A DNA stretch of 64,000 nt. Origin: Xylocopa sonorina (lineage: Eukaryota > Arthropoda > Insecta > Hymenoptera > Apidae). Below are positions 25,501-38,100 of the stretch, one piece after another; the first letter of the stretch is position 1, and every line of letters begins with the position of its first letter. Location: assembly GCF_050948175.1 (NCBI RefSeq), contig NW_027490173.1, positions 372,001 to 436,000 of the forward strand, in the 5' to 3' direction. Both the position numbers and the translations under genes were made by a program. The notes under the pieces are model-generated. The model saw only the letters and a program-made list of their open reading frames with translations. It ran no database searches and was not told the origin of the DNA.

Positions 25501-25858
25501 GCAAATCATATTATACCTTACCATGAAACATAGAAATGAGATGCGATATCTCGTTTTAAGAAGCATTTGAACTCTATTGCTTCGATACGTAGACATCTGC
25601 AAACGCTATTTCCTTGCAAGGAAGTGTCGCATTTACATTCATTTGAAGTGTAGACGAGGAATACATGACACTTCGCAAATCGTATTATATCTTACCATGA
25701 AACATAGAAATGAGATGCGATATCGCGTTCTAAGAAGCATCAGAAATCCATTGCTACGATACGTAGACATTTGCAAACGCTATTTCCTTGCAAGGAAGTG
25801 TCGCATTTACATTCATTTGAAGTGTAGACGAGGAATACATGACACTTCGCAAATCATA
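22540..25858 (+). repeat. 7-monomer HOR, 1216-bp period, 2.7 copies
   Basis: Units at 22799, 24014 and 25230 are 1215 and 1216 bp apart. The period is seven monomers less two bases for two D-type deletions; the first interval is one base shorter because of a private deletion near 22996 (TCTGCAACGC where others read TCTGCAAACGC). Diagnostic markers are CTACGAAACGTAG, GTCGTAATTACATTC and GTGTGGACGAGG. The right end falls near 25858, where CATATTATATC and then ATGTAACATAAAAATG replace the HOR sequence. Confidence 0.86.
22990..23001 (+). other. Private 1-bp deletion
   Basis: TCTGCAACGC stands where the flanking HOR copies (near 24211 and 25427) have TCTGCAAACGC. This is the only deletion I find in the window besides the TTTTAAAAG class. 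Because the other HOR copies lack it, it arose after the 1216-bp unit was multiplied, or it is an assembly or read error. Confidence 0.8.
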
Positions 25859-28330
25859 TTATATCTTACCATGTAACATAAAAATGAGATGCGATATCGC
25901 GTTTTAAGAATTATAAGAACTCTATTGCTACGATACGTAGACATCTGCAAACGCTATTTCCTTGCAAGGAAGTGTCGCATTTACATTCATTTGAATCGTA
26001 GACGAGGAATGCATAACACTTCGCAATGAATATTATATCCTATCATGAAACATTGATATGAGATGCAATATCTCGTTTTAAGAAGCATTTGAACTCTATT
26101 GCTTCGATACGTAGACATCTGCAAACGTTATTTCCTTGCAAGGAAGTGTCGCATTTACATTCATTTGAAGTGTAGACGAGGAATACATGACACTTCGCAA
26201 ATCATATTATATCTTACCATGAAACATAGAAATGAGATGCGAAATCGCGTTTTAGGAAGCATTAGAACTCTATTGCTACGATACGTAGACATCTGCAAAC
26301 GCTATTTCCTTGCAAGGAAGTGTCGCATTTACATTCATTTGAAGTGTAGGCGAGGAATACATAACACTTCGCAAATCATATTATACCTTACCATGAAACA
26401 TAGAAATGAGATGCGATATCGCGTTTTAAGAATCATAAGAACTCTATTGCTACGATACGTAGACATTTGCAAACGCTATTTCCTTGCAAGGAAGTGTCGC
26501 ATTTACATTCATTTGAATCGTAGACGAGGAATGCATAACACTTCGCAATGTATATTATATCTTATCATGAAACATAGATATGAGATGCAATACCTCGTTT
26601 TAAGAAGCATTTGAACTCTATTGCTTCGATACGTAGACATCTGCAAACGCTATTTCCTTGCAAGGAAGTGTCGCATTTACATTCATTTGAAGTGTAGACG
26701 AGGAATACATAAAACTTCGCAAATCATATTATATCTTACAATGAAACATAGAAATTAGATGCGATATCGCGTTTTAAGAAGCATCAGAAATTTATTGCTA
26801 CGATACGTAGACATCTGCAAACGCTATTTCCTAGCGAGGAAGTGTCGCATTCACATTCATTTGAAGTGTAGACGAGGAATACGTGATACTTCGCAAATCA
26901 TATTATATCTTACCATGAAACATAGAAATGAGAAGCGATATCGCGATTTAGGAAGCACTAGAACTCTATTGCTACGATAGGTAGACATCTGCAAATGCTA
27001 TTTCCTTGCAAGGAAGTGTCGCATTTACATTCATTTGAAGTGTAGACGAGGAATACATAACACTTCGCAAATCATATTATACCTTACCATGAAACATAGA
27101 AATGAGATGCGATATCGCGTTTTAAGAATCATAAGAACTCTATTGCTACGATACGTAGACATTTGCAAACGCTATTTCCTTGCAAGGAAGTGTCGCATTT
27201 ACATTCATTTGAATCGTAGACGAGGAATGCATAACACTTCGCAATGTATATTATATCTTATCATGAAACATAGATATGAGATGCAATACCTCGTTTTAAG
27301 AAGCATTTGAACTCTATTGCTTCGATACGTAGACATCTGCAAACGCTATTTTCTTGCAAGGAAGTGTCGCATTAACATTCATTTGAAGTGTAGACGAGGA
27401 ATATATAACACTTCGCAAATAATATTATATCCTACCATGAAACATAGAAATGAGATGCGATATCGCGTCTTAACAAGCATTAGACCACTATTGCTGCGAT
27501 AGGTAGACATTTGCAAACGCTATTTCGTTGCAAGGAAGTGTCGCATTTACATTCATTTGTATCGTAGACGAGGAATGCATAACACTTCGCAATGAATATT
27601 ATATCTTATCATGAAACACAGATATGAGATGCAATATCTCGTTTTAAGAAGCATTTGAACTCTATTGCTTCGATACGTAGACATCTGCAAACGCTATTTC
27701 CTTGAAAGGAAGTGTCGCATTTACATTCATTTGAAGTGTAGACGAGGAATACATGACACTTCGCAAATCGTATTATATCTTACCATGAAACATAGAAATG
27801 AGATGCGATATCGCGTTCTAAGAAGCATCAGAAATCCATTGCTACGATACATAGACATTTGCAAACGCTATTTCCTTGCAAGGAAGTGTCGCATTTACAT
27901 TCATTTGAAGTGTAGACGAGGAATACATGACACTTCGCAAATCATATTATATCTTACCATGTAACATAAAAATGAGATGCGATATCGCGTTTTAAGAATT
28001 ATAAGAACTCTATTGCTACGATACGTAGACATCTGCAAACGCTATTTCCTTGCAAGGAAGTGTCGCATTTACATTCATTTGAATCGTAGACGAGGAATGC
28101 ATAACACTTCGCAATGAATATTATATCTTATCATGAAACATAGGTATGAGATGCAATATCTCGTTTTAAGAAGCATTTGAACTCTATTGCTTCGATATGT
28201 AGACATCTGCAAACGCTATTTCCTTGCAAGGAAGTGTCGCATTTACATTCATTTGAAGTGTAGACGAGGAATACATGATACTTCGCAAATCATATTATAT
28301 CTTACCATGAAACATAGAAATGAGATGCGA
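25858..28330 (+). repeat. Irregular region with 12- and 4-monomer duplications
   Basis: About 25555-26050 matches 27643-28138 at offset 2088, exactly twelve monomers, including the ATGTAACATAAAAATG marker at 25871 and 27959. About 26340-26614 matches 27036-27310 at offset 696, four monomers, including CGCAATGTATAT. The segment 26690-27010 resembles 8610-8950 and 12960-13280 (AATACATAAAACTTCGC, AATACGTGATACTTCGC). It is therefore a patchwork of pieces also found in the 4000-bp duplication. Confidence 0.75.
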
Positions 28331-31330
28331 TATCGCGTTTTAAGAAGCATTTGAACCCTATTGCTTCGATACGTAGACATCTGCAAACGCTATTTCCTTG
28401 CTAGGAAGTGTCGCATTTACATTCATTTGAAGTGTAGACGAGGAATACATAACACTTCGCAAATCATATTATATCTTACCATGAAACATAGAAGTGAGAT
28501 GCGATATCGCGTTTTAAGAAGCATTTGAACACTATTGCTACGATACCTAGACATCTGCAGACGCTATTTCTTAACAAGGAAGTGTCGCATTTACATTCAT
28601 TTGAAGTGTAGACGAGGAATACATGATACTTCGCAAATCATATTATATCATACCATGAAACATAGAAATGAGATGCGATATCACGTTTTAAGAAGCATTA
28701 GAACTCTATTGCTACGATACGTAGACATCTGCAAACGCTATTTCCTTGCGAGGAAGTGTCGCATTTACATTCATTTGATGTGTAGACGCGGAATACATAA
28801 CACTTCGAAAATCATATTATACCTTACCATGAAACATAGAAATGAGATACGTTATCGCGTTTTAAGAAGCTTTAGAACACTATTGCTACGATACGTAGAC
28901 ATCTGCAAACGCTATTTCCTTGCTAGGAAGTGTCTCATTTACATTCATTTGAAGTGTAGACGAGGAATACATGACACTTCGCAAATCATATTATATCTTA
29001 CCATGAAACATAGAAATGAGATGCGATATCGCGTTTTAAGAAGCTTTAGAACTCTATTGCTACGATACGTAGACATCTGCAAACGCTATTTCCTTGCAAG
29101 GAAGTGTCGCATTTACATTCATTTGAAGTGTAGACGAGGAATACATAACACTTCGCAAATCATATTATATGTTACCATGAAATATAGAAATGAGATGCGA
29201 TATCGCGTTTTAAGAATCATAAGAAATCTATTGATACGATACGTAGACATCTGCGAACGCTATTTCCTAGCGAGGAAATGTCGCATTCACATTCATTTGA
29301 AATGTGGACGGGGAATACATAACACTTCGTAAATCATATTATATCTTACTATGAAACATAGAAATGAGATTCAATATCGCGTTTTAAGAATCATAAGAAA
29401 TCTATTGCTTCGATACGTAGACATCTGCAAACGCTATTTCCTTACAAGGAAGTGTCGCATTTACATTCATTTGAAGTGTAGACGAGGAATACATGACACT
29501 TCGCAAATCGTATTATATCTTACCATGAAACATAGAAATGAGATGCGATATCGCGTTCTAAGAAGCATCAGAAATCCATTGCTACGATACGTAGACATCT
29601 GCAAACGCCATTTCCTTGCGAGGAAGTGTCGCATTTACATTCATTTGATGTGTAGACGAGGAATACATAACACTTCGAAAATCATATTATATCTTACCAT
29701 GAAACATAGAAATGAGATGCGATATCGCGTTTTAAGAATCATAAGAACTCTATTGCTACGATACGTAGACATCTGCAAACGCTATTTCCTTGCTAGGAAG
29801 TGTCGCATTAACATTCATTTGAAGTGTAGACGAGGAATATATGACACTTCGCAAATCATATTATATCTTACCATGAAACATAGAAATGAGATGCGATATC
29901 GCGTTTTAAGAAGCTTTAGAACTCTATTGCTTCGATATGTAGACATTTGCAAACGCTATTTCCTTGCAAGGAAGTGTCGCATTTACATTCATTTGAAGTG
30001 TAGACGAGGAATACATGACACTTCGCAAATGTTATTATATCTTACCATGAAACATAGAAATGAGATGCGATATCGCGTTCTAAGAAGCATCAGAAATCCA
30101 TTGCTACGATACGTAGACATCTGCAAACGCTATTTCGTTGCAAGGAAGTGTCGCATTTACATTCGTTTGAAGTGTATACGAGGAATACATAACATTTCGC
30201 AAATCATATTATATCTTACCATGAAACATAGAAATGAGATGCAATATCGCGTTTTAAGAATCATAAGAACTCTATTGCTACGATACGTAGACATCTGCAA
30301 ACGCTATTGCCTTGCTGGGAAGTGTCGCATTTACATTCATCTGAGGTGTAGACGAGGAATACATGACACTTCGAAAATCATATTATACCTTACCATGAAA
30401 CATAGAAATGAGATGCGATATCGCGTTTTAAGAATCATAAGAACTCTATTGCTACGATACGTAGACATCTGCAAACGCTATTGCCTTGCTGGGAAGTGTC
30501 GCATTTACACTCATTTGAATCGTAGGCGAGGAATGCATAACACTTCGCAATGAATATTATATCTTATCATGAAACATAGATATGAGATGCAATACCTCGT
30601 TTTAAGAAGCATTTGAACTCTATTGCTTCGATACGTAGACATCTGCAAAAGCTATTTCCTTGCAAGGAAGTGTCGCATTTACATTCATTTGAAGTGCAGA
30701 CGAGAAATACATAACACTTCGCAAATCATATTATATCTTACCATGAAACATAGAAATGAGAAGCGATATCGCGTTCTAAGAAGCATTAGAACACTACTGC
30801 TACGATAGGTAGACAGTTGCAGACGCTATTTCCTTGCAAGGAAGTGTCGCATTTACATTCATTTGAAGTGTAGACGAGGAATACATAACATTTCGCAAAT
30901 CATATTATATCTTACTATGAAACATAGAAATGAGATGCGATATCACGTTTTAAAAGCATTAGAAATCTATTGCTACGATACACAGACATCTGCAAGCGCT
31001 ATTTCCTAGCAAGGAAGTGTCGCATTTACATTCATTTGAAGTGTAGACGAGGAATACATGATACTCCGCAAATCATATTATATCTTACCATGAAACATAG
31101 AAATGAGATGCGATATCGCGTTTTAGGAAGCACTAGAACTCTATTGCTACGATACGTAGACATCTGCAAACGCTATTTCCTTGGAAGGAAGTGTCGCATT
31201 TACATTCATTTGAAGTGTAGACGAGGAATACATGATACTTCGCAAATCATATTATATCTTACCATGAAACATAGAAATGAGATGCGATATCGCGTTTTAG
31301 GAAGCACTAGAACTCTATTGCTACGATAGG
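28330..31330 (+). repeat. Diverged, weakly ordered monomers with the longest stop-free runs
   Basis: Monomers here are mostly A-type with many private substitutions (for example GGACGGGGAATAC near 29307, TTGATACGATACG near 29231, GTATACGAGG near 30174) and few B-type stops. As a result one plus frame is open from 28535 to 29332 and from 29351 to 30553 (400 codons), consisting only of the 58-codon repeat. Two neighbouring monomers near 30300 and 30474 share GCTATTGCCTTGCTGGGAAG, which then becomes a fixed marker of the 12-monomer HOR downstream. It reads as older or less homogenised satellite. Confidence 0.75.
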
Positions 31331-32187
31331 TAGACATCTGCAAATGCTATTTCCTTGCAAGGAAGTGTCGCATTTACATTCATTTGAAGTGTAGACGCGG
31401 AATACATAACACTTCGCAAATCGTATTACATCTTACCATGAAACATAGAAATGAGATGCGATATCGCGTTTTAAGAAGCATTAGAACTCTATTGCTACGA
31501 TACGTAGACATCTGCAAACGCTATTTCCTTGCAAGGAAGTGTCGCATTTACATTCATTTGAAGTGTAGACGAGGAATATATAACACTTCGCAAATAATAT
31601 TATATCCTACCATGAAACATAGAAATGAGATGCGATATCGCGTTTTAAGAAGCACTAGAACACTATTGCTACGATAGGTAGACATTTGCAAACGCTATTT
31701 CCTTGCAAGGAAGTGTCGCATTTACATTCATTTGAAGTGTAGACGCGGAATACATAACACTTCGCAAATCGTATTACATCTTACCATGAAACATAGAAAT
31801 GAGATGCGATATCGCGTTTTAAGAAGCATTAGAACTCTATTGCTACGATACGTAGACATCTGCAAACGCTATTTCCTAGCAAGGAAGTGTCGCATTTACA
31901 TTCATTTGAAGTGTAGACGAGGAATATATAACACTTCGCAAATAATATTATATCCTACCATGAAACATAGAAATGAGATGCGATATCGCGTTTTAAGAAG
32001 CATTAGAACACTATTGCTACGATAGGTAGACATTTGCAAACGCTATTTCCTTGCAAGGAAGTGTCGCATTTACATTCATTTGAATCGTAGACGAGGAATG
32101 CATAACACTTCGCAATGAATATTATATCTTATCATGAAACATAGATATGAGATGCAATACCTCGTTTTAAGAAGCATTTGAACTCTA
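31330..32187 (+). repeat. 2-monomer duplication, 348-bp period
   Basis: The segment near 31384-31680 is repeated at 31732-32028, an offset of 348 bp. Shared markers are GTGTAGACGCGGAATAC, TCGTATTACATC, AATATATAACACTTCGC, AAATAATATTATATCC and the TAG-bearing CTACGATAGGTAG. The same pair recurs at 34515, 42689 and 45820 inside the 12- and 18-monomer HORs. Confidence 0.78.
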
Positions 32188-35100
32188 TTGCTTCGATACG
32201 TAGACATCTGCAAACGCTATTTCCTTGCAAGGAAGTGTCGCATTTACATTCATTTGAAGTGTAGACGAGGAATACATGACACTTCGCAAATCATATCATA
32301 TCTTACCATGAAACATAGAAATGAGATGCGATATCACGTTTTAAAAGCATTAGAAATCTATTGCTACGATACACAGACATCTGCAAACGCTATTTCCTAG
32401 CAAGGAAGTGTCGCATTTACATTCATTTGAAGTGTAGGCGAGGAGTACATAACACTTCGCAAATCATATTATACCTTACCATGAAACATAGAAATGAGAT
32501 GCGATATCGCGTTTTAAGAATCATAAGAACTCTATTGCTACGATACGTAGACATCTGCAAACGCTATTGCCTTGCTGGGAAGTGTCGCATTTACACTCAT
32601 TTGAATCGTAGGCGAGGAATGCATAACACTTCGCAATGAATATTATATATTATCATGAAACATAGATATGAGATGCAATATCTCGTTTTAAGAAGCATTT
32701 GAACTCTATTGCGTCGATACGTAGACATCTGCAAACGCTATTTCCTTGCAAGGAAGTGTCGCATTTACATTCATTTGAAGTGCAGACGAGGAATACATGA
32801 TACTTCGCAAATCATATTATATCTTACAATGAAACATAGAAACGAGGTGCGATATCGCGTTGTAAGAAGCATTTGAACTCTATTGCTTCGATACGTAGAC
32901 ATCTGCAAACGCTATTTCCTTGCAAGGAAGTGTCGCATTTACATTCATTTGAAGTGTAGAGGAGGAATACATAACACATCGCAAATCATATTATATCTTA
33001 CCATGAAACATAGAAATGAGATGCGATGTCGCGTTTTAAGAAGCATTAGAACACTATTGCTACCATAGGTAGACATTTGCAAACGCTACTTCCTTGCAAG
33101 GAAGTGTCGCAATTACATTCATTTGAATCGTAGACGAGGAATGCATAACACTTCGCAATGAATATTATATCTTATCATGAAAAATAGATATGAGATGCAA
33201 TACCTCGTTTTAAGAATCATAAGAACTCTATTGCTACGATACGTAGACATCTGCAAACGCTATTTCCTTGCTAGGAAGTGTCGCATTTACACTCATTTGA
33301 ATCGTAGGCGAGGAATGCATAACACTTCGCAATGAATATTATATATTATCATGAAACATAGATATGAGATGCAATATCTCGTTTTAAGAAGCATTTGAAC
33401 TCTATTGCTTCGATACGTAGACATCTGCAAACGCTATTTCCTTGCAAGGAAGTGTCGCATTTACATTCATTTGAAGTGTAGACGAGGAATACATGATACT
33501 TCGCAAATCATATTATATCTTACCATGAAACATAGAAACGAGGTGCGATATCGCGTTGTAAGAAGCATTTGAACTCTATTGCTTCGATACGTAGACATCT
33601 GCAAACGCTATTTCCTTGCAAGGAAGTGTCGCATTTACATTCATTTGAAGTGTAGACGAGGAATACATAACACATCGCAAATCATATTATATCTTACCAT
33701 GAAACATAGAAATGCGATGCGATGTCGCGTTTTAAGAAGCATTAGAACACTATTGCTACCATAGGTAGACATTTGCATACGCTACTTCCTTGCAAGGAAG
33801 TGTCGCATTTACATTCATTTGAAGTGTAGACGAGGAATACATAACATTTCGCAAATCATATTATATCTTACTATGAAACATAGAAATGAGATGCGATATC
33901 GCGTTTTCAGAATCATAAGAACTCTATTGCTACGATACGTAGACATCTGCAAACGCTATTTCCTTGCAAGGAAGTGTCGCATTTACATTCATTTGAAGTG
34001 TAGACGAGGAATATATAACACTTCGCAAATAATATTATATCCTACCATGAAACATAGAAATGAGATGCGATATCGCGTTTTAAGAAGCATTAGAACACTA
34101 TTGCTACGATAGGTAGACATTTGCAAACGCTATTTCCTTGCAAGGAAGTGTCGCATTTACATTCATTTGAATCGTAGACGAGGAATGCATAACACTTCGC
34201 AATGAATATTATATCTTATCATGAAACATAGATATGAGATGCAATACCTCGTTTTAAGAAGCATTTGAACTCTATTGCTTCGATACGTAGACATCTGCAA
34301 ACGCTATTTCCTTGCAAGGAAGTGTCGCATTTACATTCATTTGAAGTGTAGACGAGGAATACATGACACTTCGCAAATCATATCATATCTTACCATGAAA
34401 CATAGAAATGAGATGCGATATCGCGTTTTAGGAAGCACTAGAACTCTATTGCTACGATAGGTAGACATCTGCAAATGCTATTTCCTTGCAAGGAAGTGTC
34501 GCATTTACATTCATTTGAAGTGTAGACGCGGAATACATAACACTTCGCAAATCGTATTACATCTTACCATGAAACATAGAAATGAGATGCGATATCGCGT
34601 TTTAAGAAGCATTAGAACTCTATTGCTACGATACGTAGACATCTGCAAACGCTATTTCCTTGCAAGGAAGTGTCGCATTTACATTCATTTGAAGTGTAGA
34701 CGAGGAATATATAACACTTCGCAAATAATATTATATCCTACCATGAAACATAGAAATGAGATGCGATATCGCGTTTTAAGAAGCATTAGAACACTATTGC
34801 TACGATAGGTAGACATTTGCAAACGCTATTTCCTTGCAAGGAAGTGTCGTATTTACATTCATTTGAATCGTAGACGAGGAATGCATAACACTTCGCAATG
34901 AATATTATATCTTATCATGAAACATAGATATGAGATGCAATACCTCGTTTTAAGAAGCATTTGAACTCTATTGCTTCGATACGTAGACATCTGCAAACGC
35001 TATTTCCTTGCAAGGAAGTGTCGCATTTACATTCATTTGAAGTGTAGACGAGGAATACATGACACTTCGCAAATCATATCATATCTTACCATGAAACATA

Positions 35101-38100
35101 GAAATGAGATGCGATATCACGTTTTAAAAGCATTAGAAATCTATTGCTACGATACACAGACATCTGCAAACGCTATTTCCTAGCAAGGAAGTGTCGCATT
35201 TACATTCATTTGAAGTGTAGGCGAGGAGTACATAACACTTCGCAAATCATATTATACCTTACCATGAAACATAGAAATGAGATGCGATATCGCGTTTTAA
35301 GAATCATAAGAACTCTATTGCTACGATACGTAGACATCTGCAAACGCTATTGCCTTGCTGGGAAGTGTCGCATTTACACTCATTTGAATCGTAGGCGAGG
35401 AATGCATAACACTTCGCAATGAATATTATATATTATCATGAAACATAGATATGAGATGCAATATCTCGTTTTAAGAAGCATTTGAACTCTATTGCGTCGA
35501 TACGTAGACATCTGCAAACGCTATTTCCTTGCAAGGAAGTGTCGCATTTACATTCATTTGAAGTGTAGACGAGGAATACATGATACTTCGCAAATCATAT
35601 TATATCTTACAATGAAACATAGAAACGAGGTGCGATATCGCGTTGTAAGAAGCATTTGAACTCTATTGCTTCGATACGTAGACATCTGCAAACGCTATTT
35701 CCTTGCAAGGAAGTGTCGCATTTACATTCATTTGAAGTGTAGATGAGGAATACATAACACATCGCAAATCATATTATATCTTACCATGAAACATAGAAAT
35801 GAGATGCGATGTCGCGTTTTAAGAAGCATTAGAACACTATTGCTACCATAGGTAGACATTTGCAAACGCTACTTCCTTGCAAGGAAGTGTCGCAATTACA
35901 TTCATTTGAATCGTAGACGAGGAATGCATAACACTTCGCAATGAATATTATATCTTATCATGAAAAATAGATATGAGATGCAATACCTCGTTTTAAGAAT
36001 CATAAGAACTCTATTGCTACGATACGTAGACATCTGCAAACGCTATTTCCTTGCTAGGAAGTGTCGCATTTACACTCATTTGAATCGTAGGCGAGGAATG
36101 CATAACACTTCGCAATGAATATTATATATTATCATGAAACATAGATATGAGATGCAATATCTCGTTTTAAGAAGCATTTGAACTCTATTGCTTCGATACG
36201 TAGACATCTGCAAACGCTATTTCCTTGCAAGGAAGTGTCGCATTTACATTCATTTGAAGTGTAGACGAGGAATACATGATACTTCGCAAATCATATTATA
36301 TCTTACCATGAAACATAGAAACGAGGTGCGATATCGCGTTGTAAGAAGCATTTGAACTCTATTGCTTCGATACGTAGACATCTGCAAACGCTATTTCCTT
36401 GCAAGGAAGTGTCGCATTTACATTCATTTGAAGTGTAGACGAGGAATACATAACACATCGCAAATCATATTATATCTTACCATGAAACATAGAAATGCGA
36501 TGCGATGTCGCGTTTTAAGAAGCATTAGAACACTATTGCTACCATAGGTAGACATTTGCATACGCTACTTCCTTGCAAGGAAGTGTCGCATTTACATTCA
36601 TTTGAAGTGTAGACGAGGAATACATAACATTTCGCAAATCATATTATATCTTACTATGAAACATAGAAATGAGATGCGATATCGCGTTTTAAGAATCATA
36701 AGAACTCTATTGCTACGATACGTAGACATCTGCAAACGCTATTTCCTTGCAAGGAAGTGTCGCATTTACATTCATTTGAAGTGTAGACGAGGAATATATA
36801 ACACTTCGCAAATAATATTATATCCTACCATGAAACATAGAAATGAGATGCGATATCGCGTTTTAAGAAGCATTAGAACACTATTGCTACGATAGGTAGA
36901 CATTTGCAAACGCTATTTCCTTGCAAGGAAGTGTCGCATTTACATTCATTTGAATCGTAGACGAGGAATGCATAACACTTCGCAATGAATATTATATCTT
37001 ATCATGAAACATAGATATGAGATGCAATACCTCGTTTTAAGAAGCATTTGAACTCTATTGCTTCGATACGTAGACATCTGCAAACGCTATTTCCTTGCAA
37101 GGAAGTGTCGCATTTACATTCATTTGAAGTGTAGACGAGGAATACATGACACTTCGCAAATCATATCATATCTTACCATGAAACATAGAAATGAGATGCG
37201 ATATCACGTTTTAAAAGCATTAGAAATCTATTGCTACGATACACAGACATCTGCAAACGCTATTTCCTAGCAAGGAAGTGTCGCATTTACATTCATTTGA
37301 AGTGTAGGCGAGGAGTACATAACACTTCGCAAATCATATTATACCTTACCATGAAACATAGAAATGAGATGCGATATCGCGTTTTAAGAATCATAAGAAC
37401 TCTATTGCTACGATACGTAGACATCTGCAAACGCTATTGCCTTGCTGGGAAGTGTCGCATTTACACTCATTTGAATCGTAGGCGAGGAATGCATAACACT
37501 TCGCAATGAATATTATATATTATCATGAAACATAGATATGAGATGCAATATCTCGTTTTAAGAAGCATTTGAACTCTATTGCGTCGATACGTAGACATCT
37601 GCAAACGCTATTTCCTTGCAAGGAAGTGTCGCATTTACATTCATTTGAAGTGCAGACGAGGAATACATGATACTTCGCAAATCATATTATATCTTACAAT
37701 GAAACATAGAAACGAGGTGCGATATCGCGTTGTAAGAAGCATTTGAACTCTATTGCTTCGATACGTAGACATCTGCAAACGCTATTTCCTTGCAAGGAAG
37801 TGTCGCATTTACATTCATTTGAAGTGTAGATGAGGAATACATAACACATCGCAAATCATATTATATCTTACCATGAAACATAGAAATGAGATGCGATGTC
37901 GCGTTTTAAGAAGCATTAGAACACTATTGCTACCATAGGTAGACATTTGCAAACGCTACTTCCTTGCAAGGAAGTGTCGCAATTACATTCATTTGAATCG
38001 TAGACGAGGAATGCATAACACTTCGCAATGAATATTATATCTTATCATGAAAAATAGATATGAGATGCAATACCTCGTTTTAAGAATCATAAGAACTCTA

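Noticed and set aside
29351..30553. 400-codon open frame as a possible repetitive basic protein
   Set aside because: It contains only satellite monomers and is long merely because B-type stops are rare here. Its residues follow the same repeat as every other frame, with no domain I recognise.
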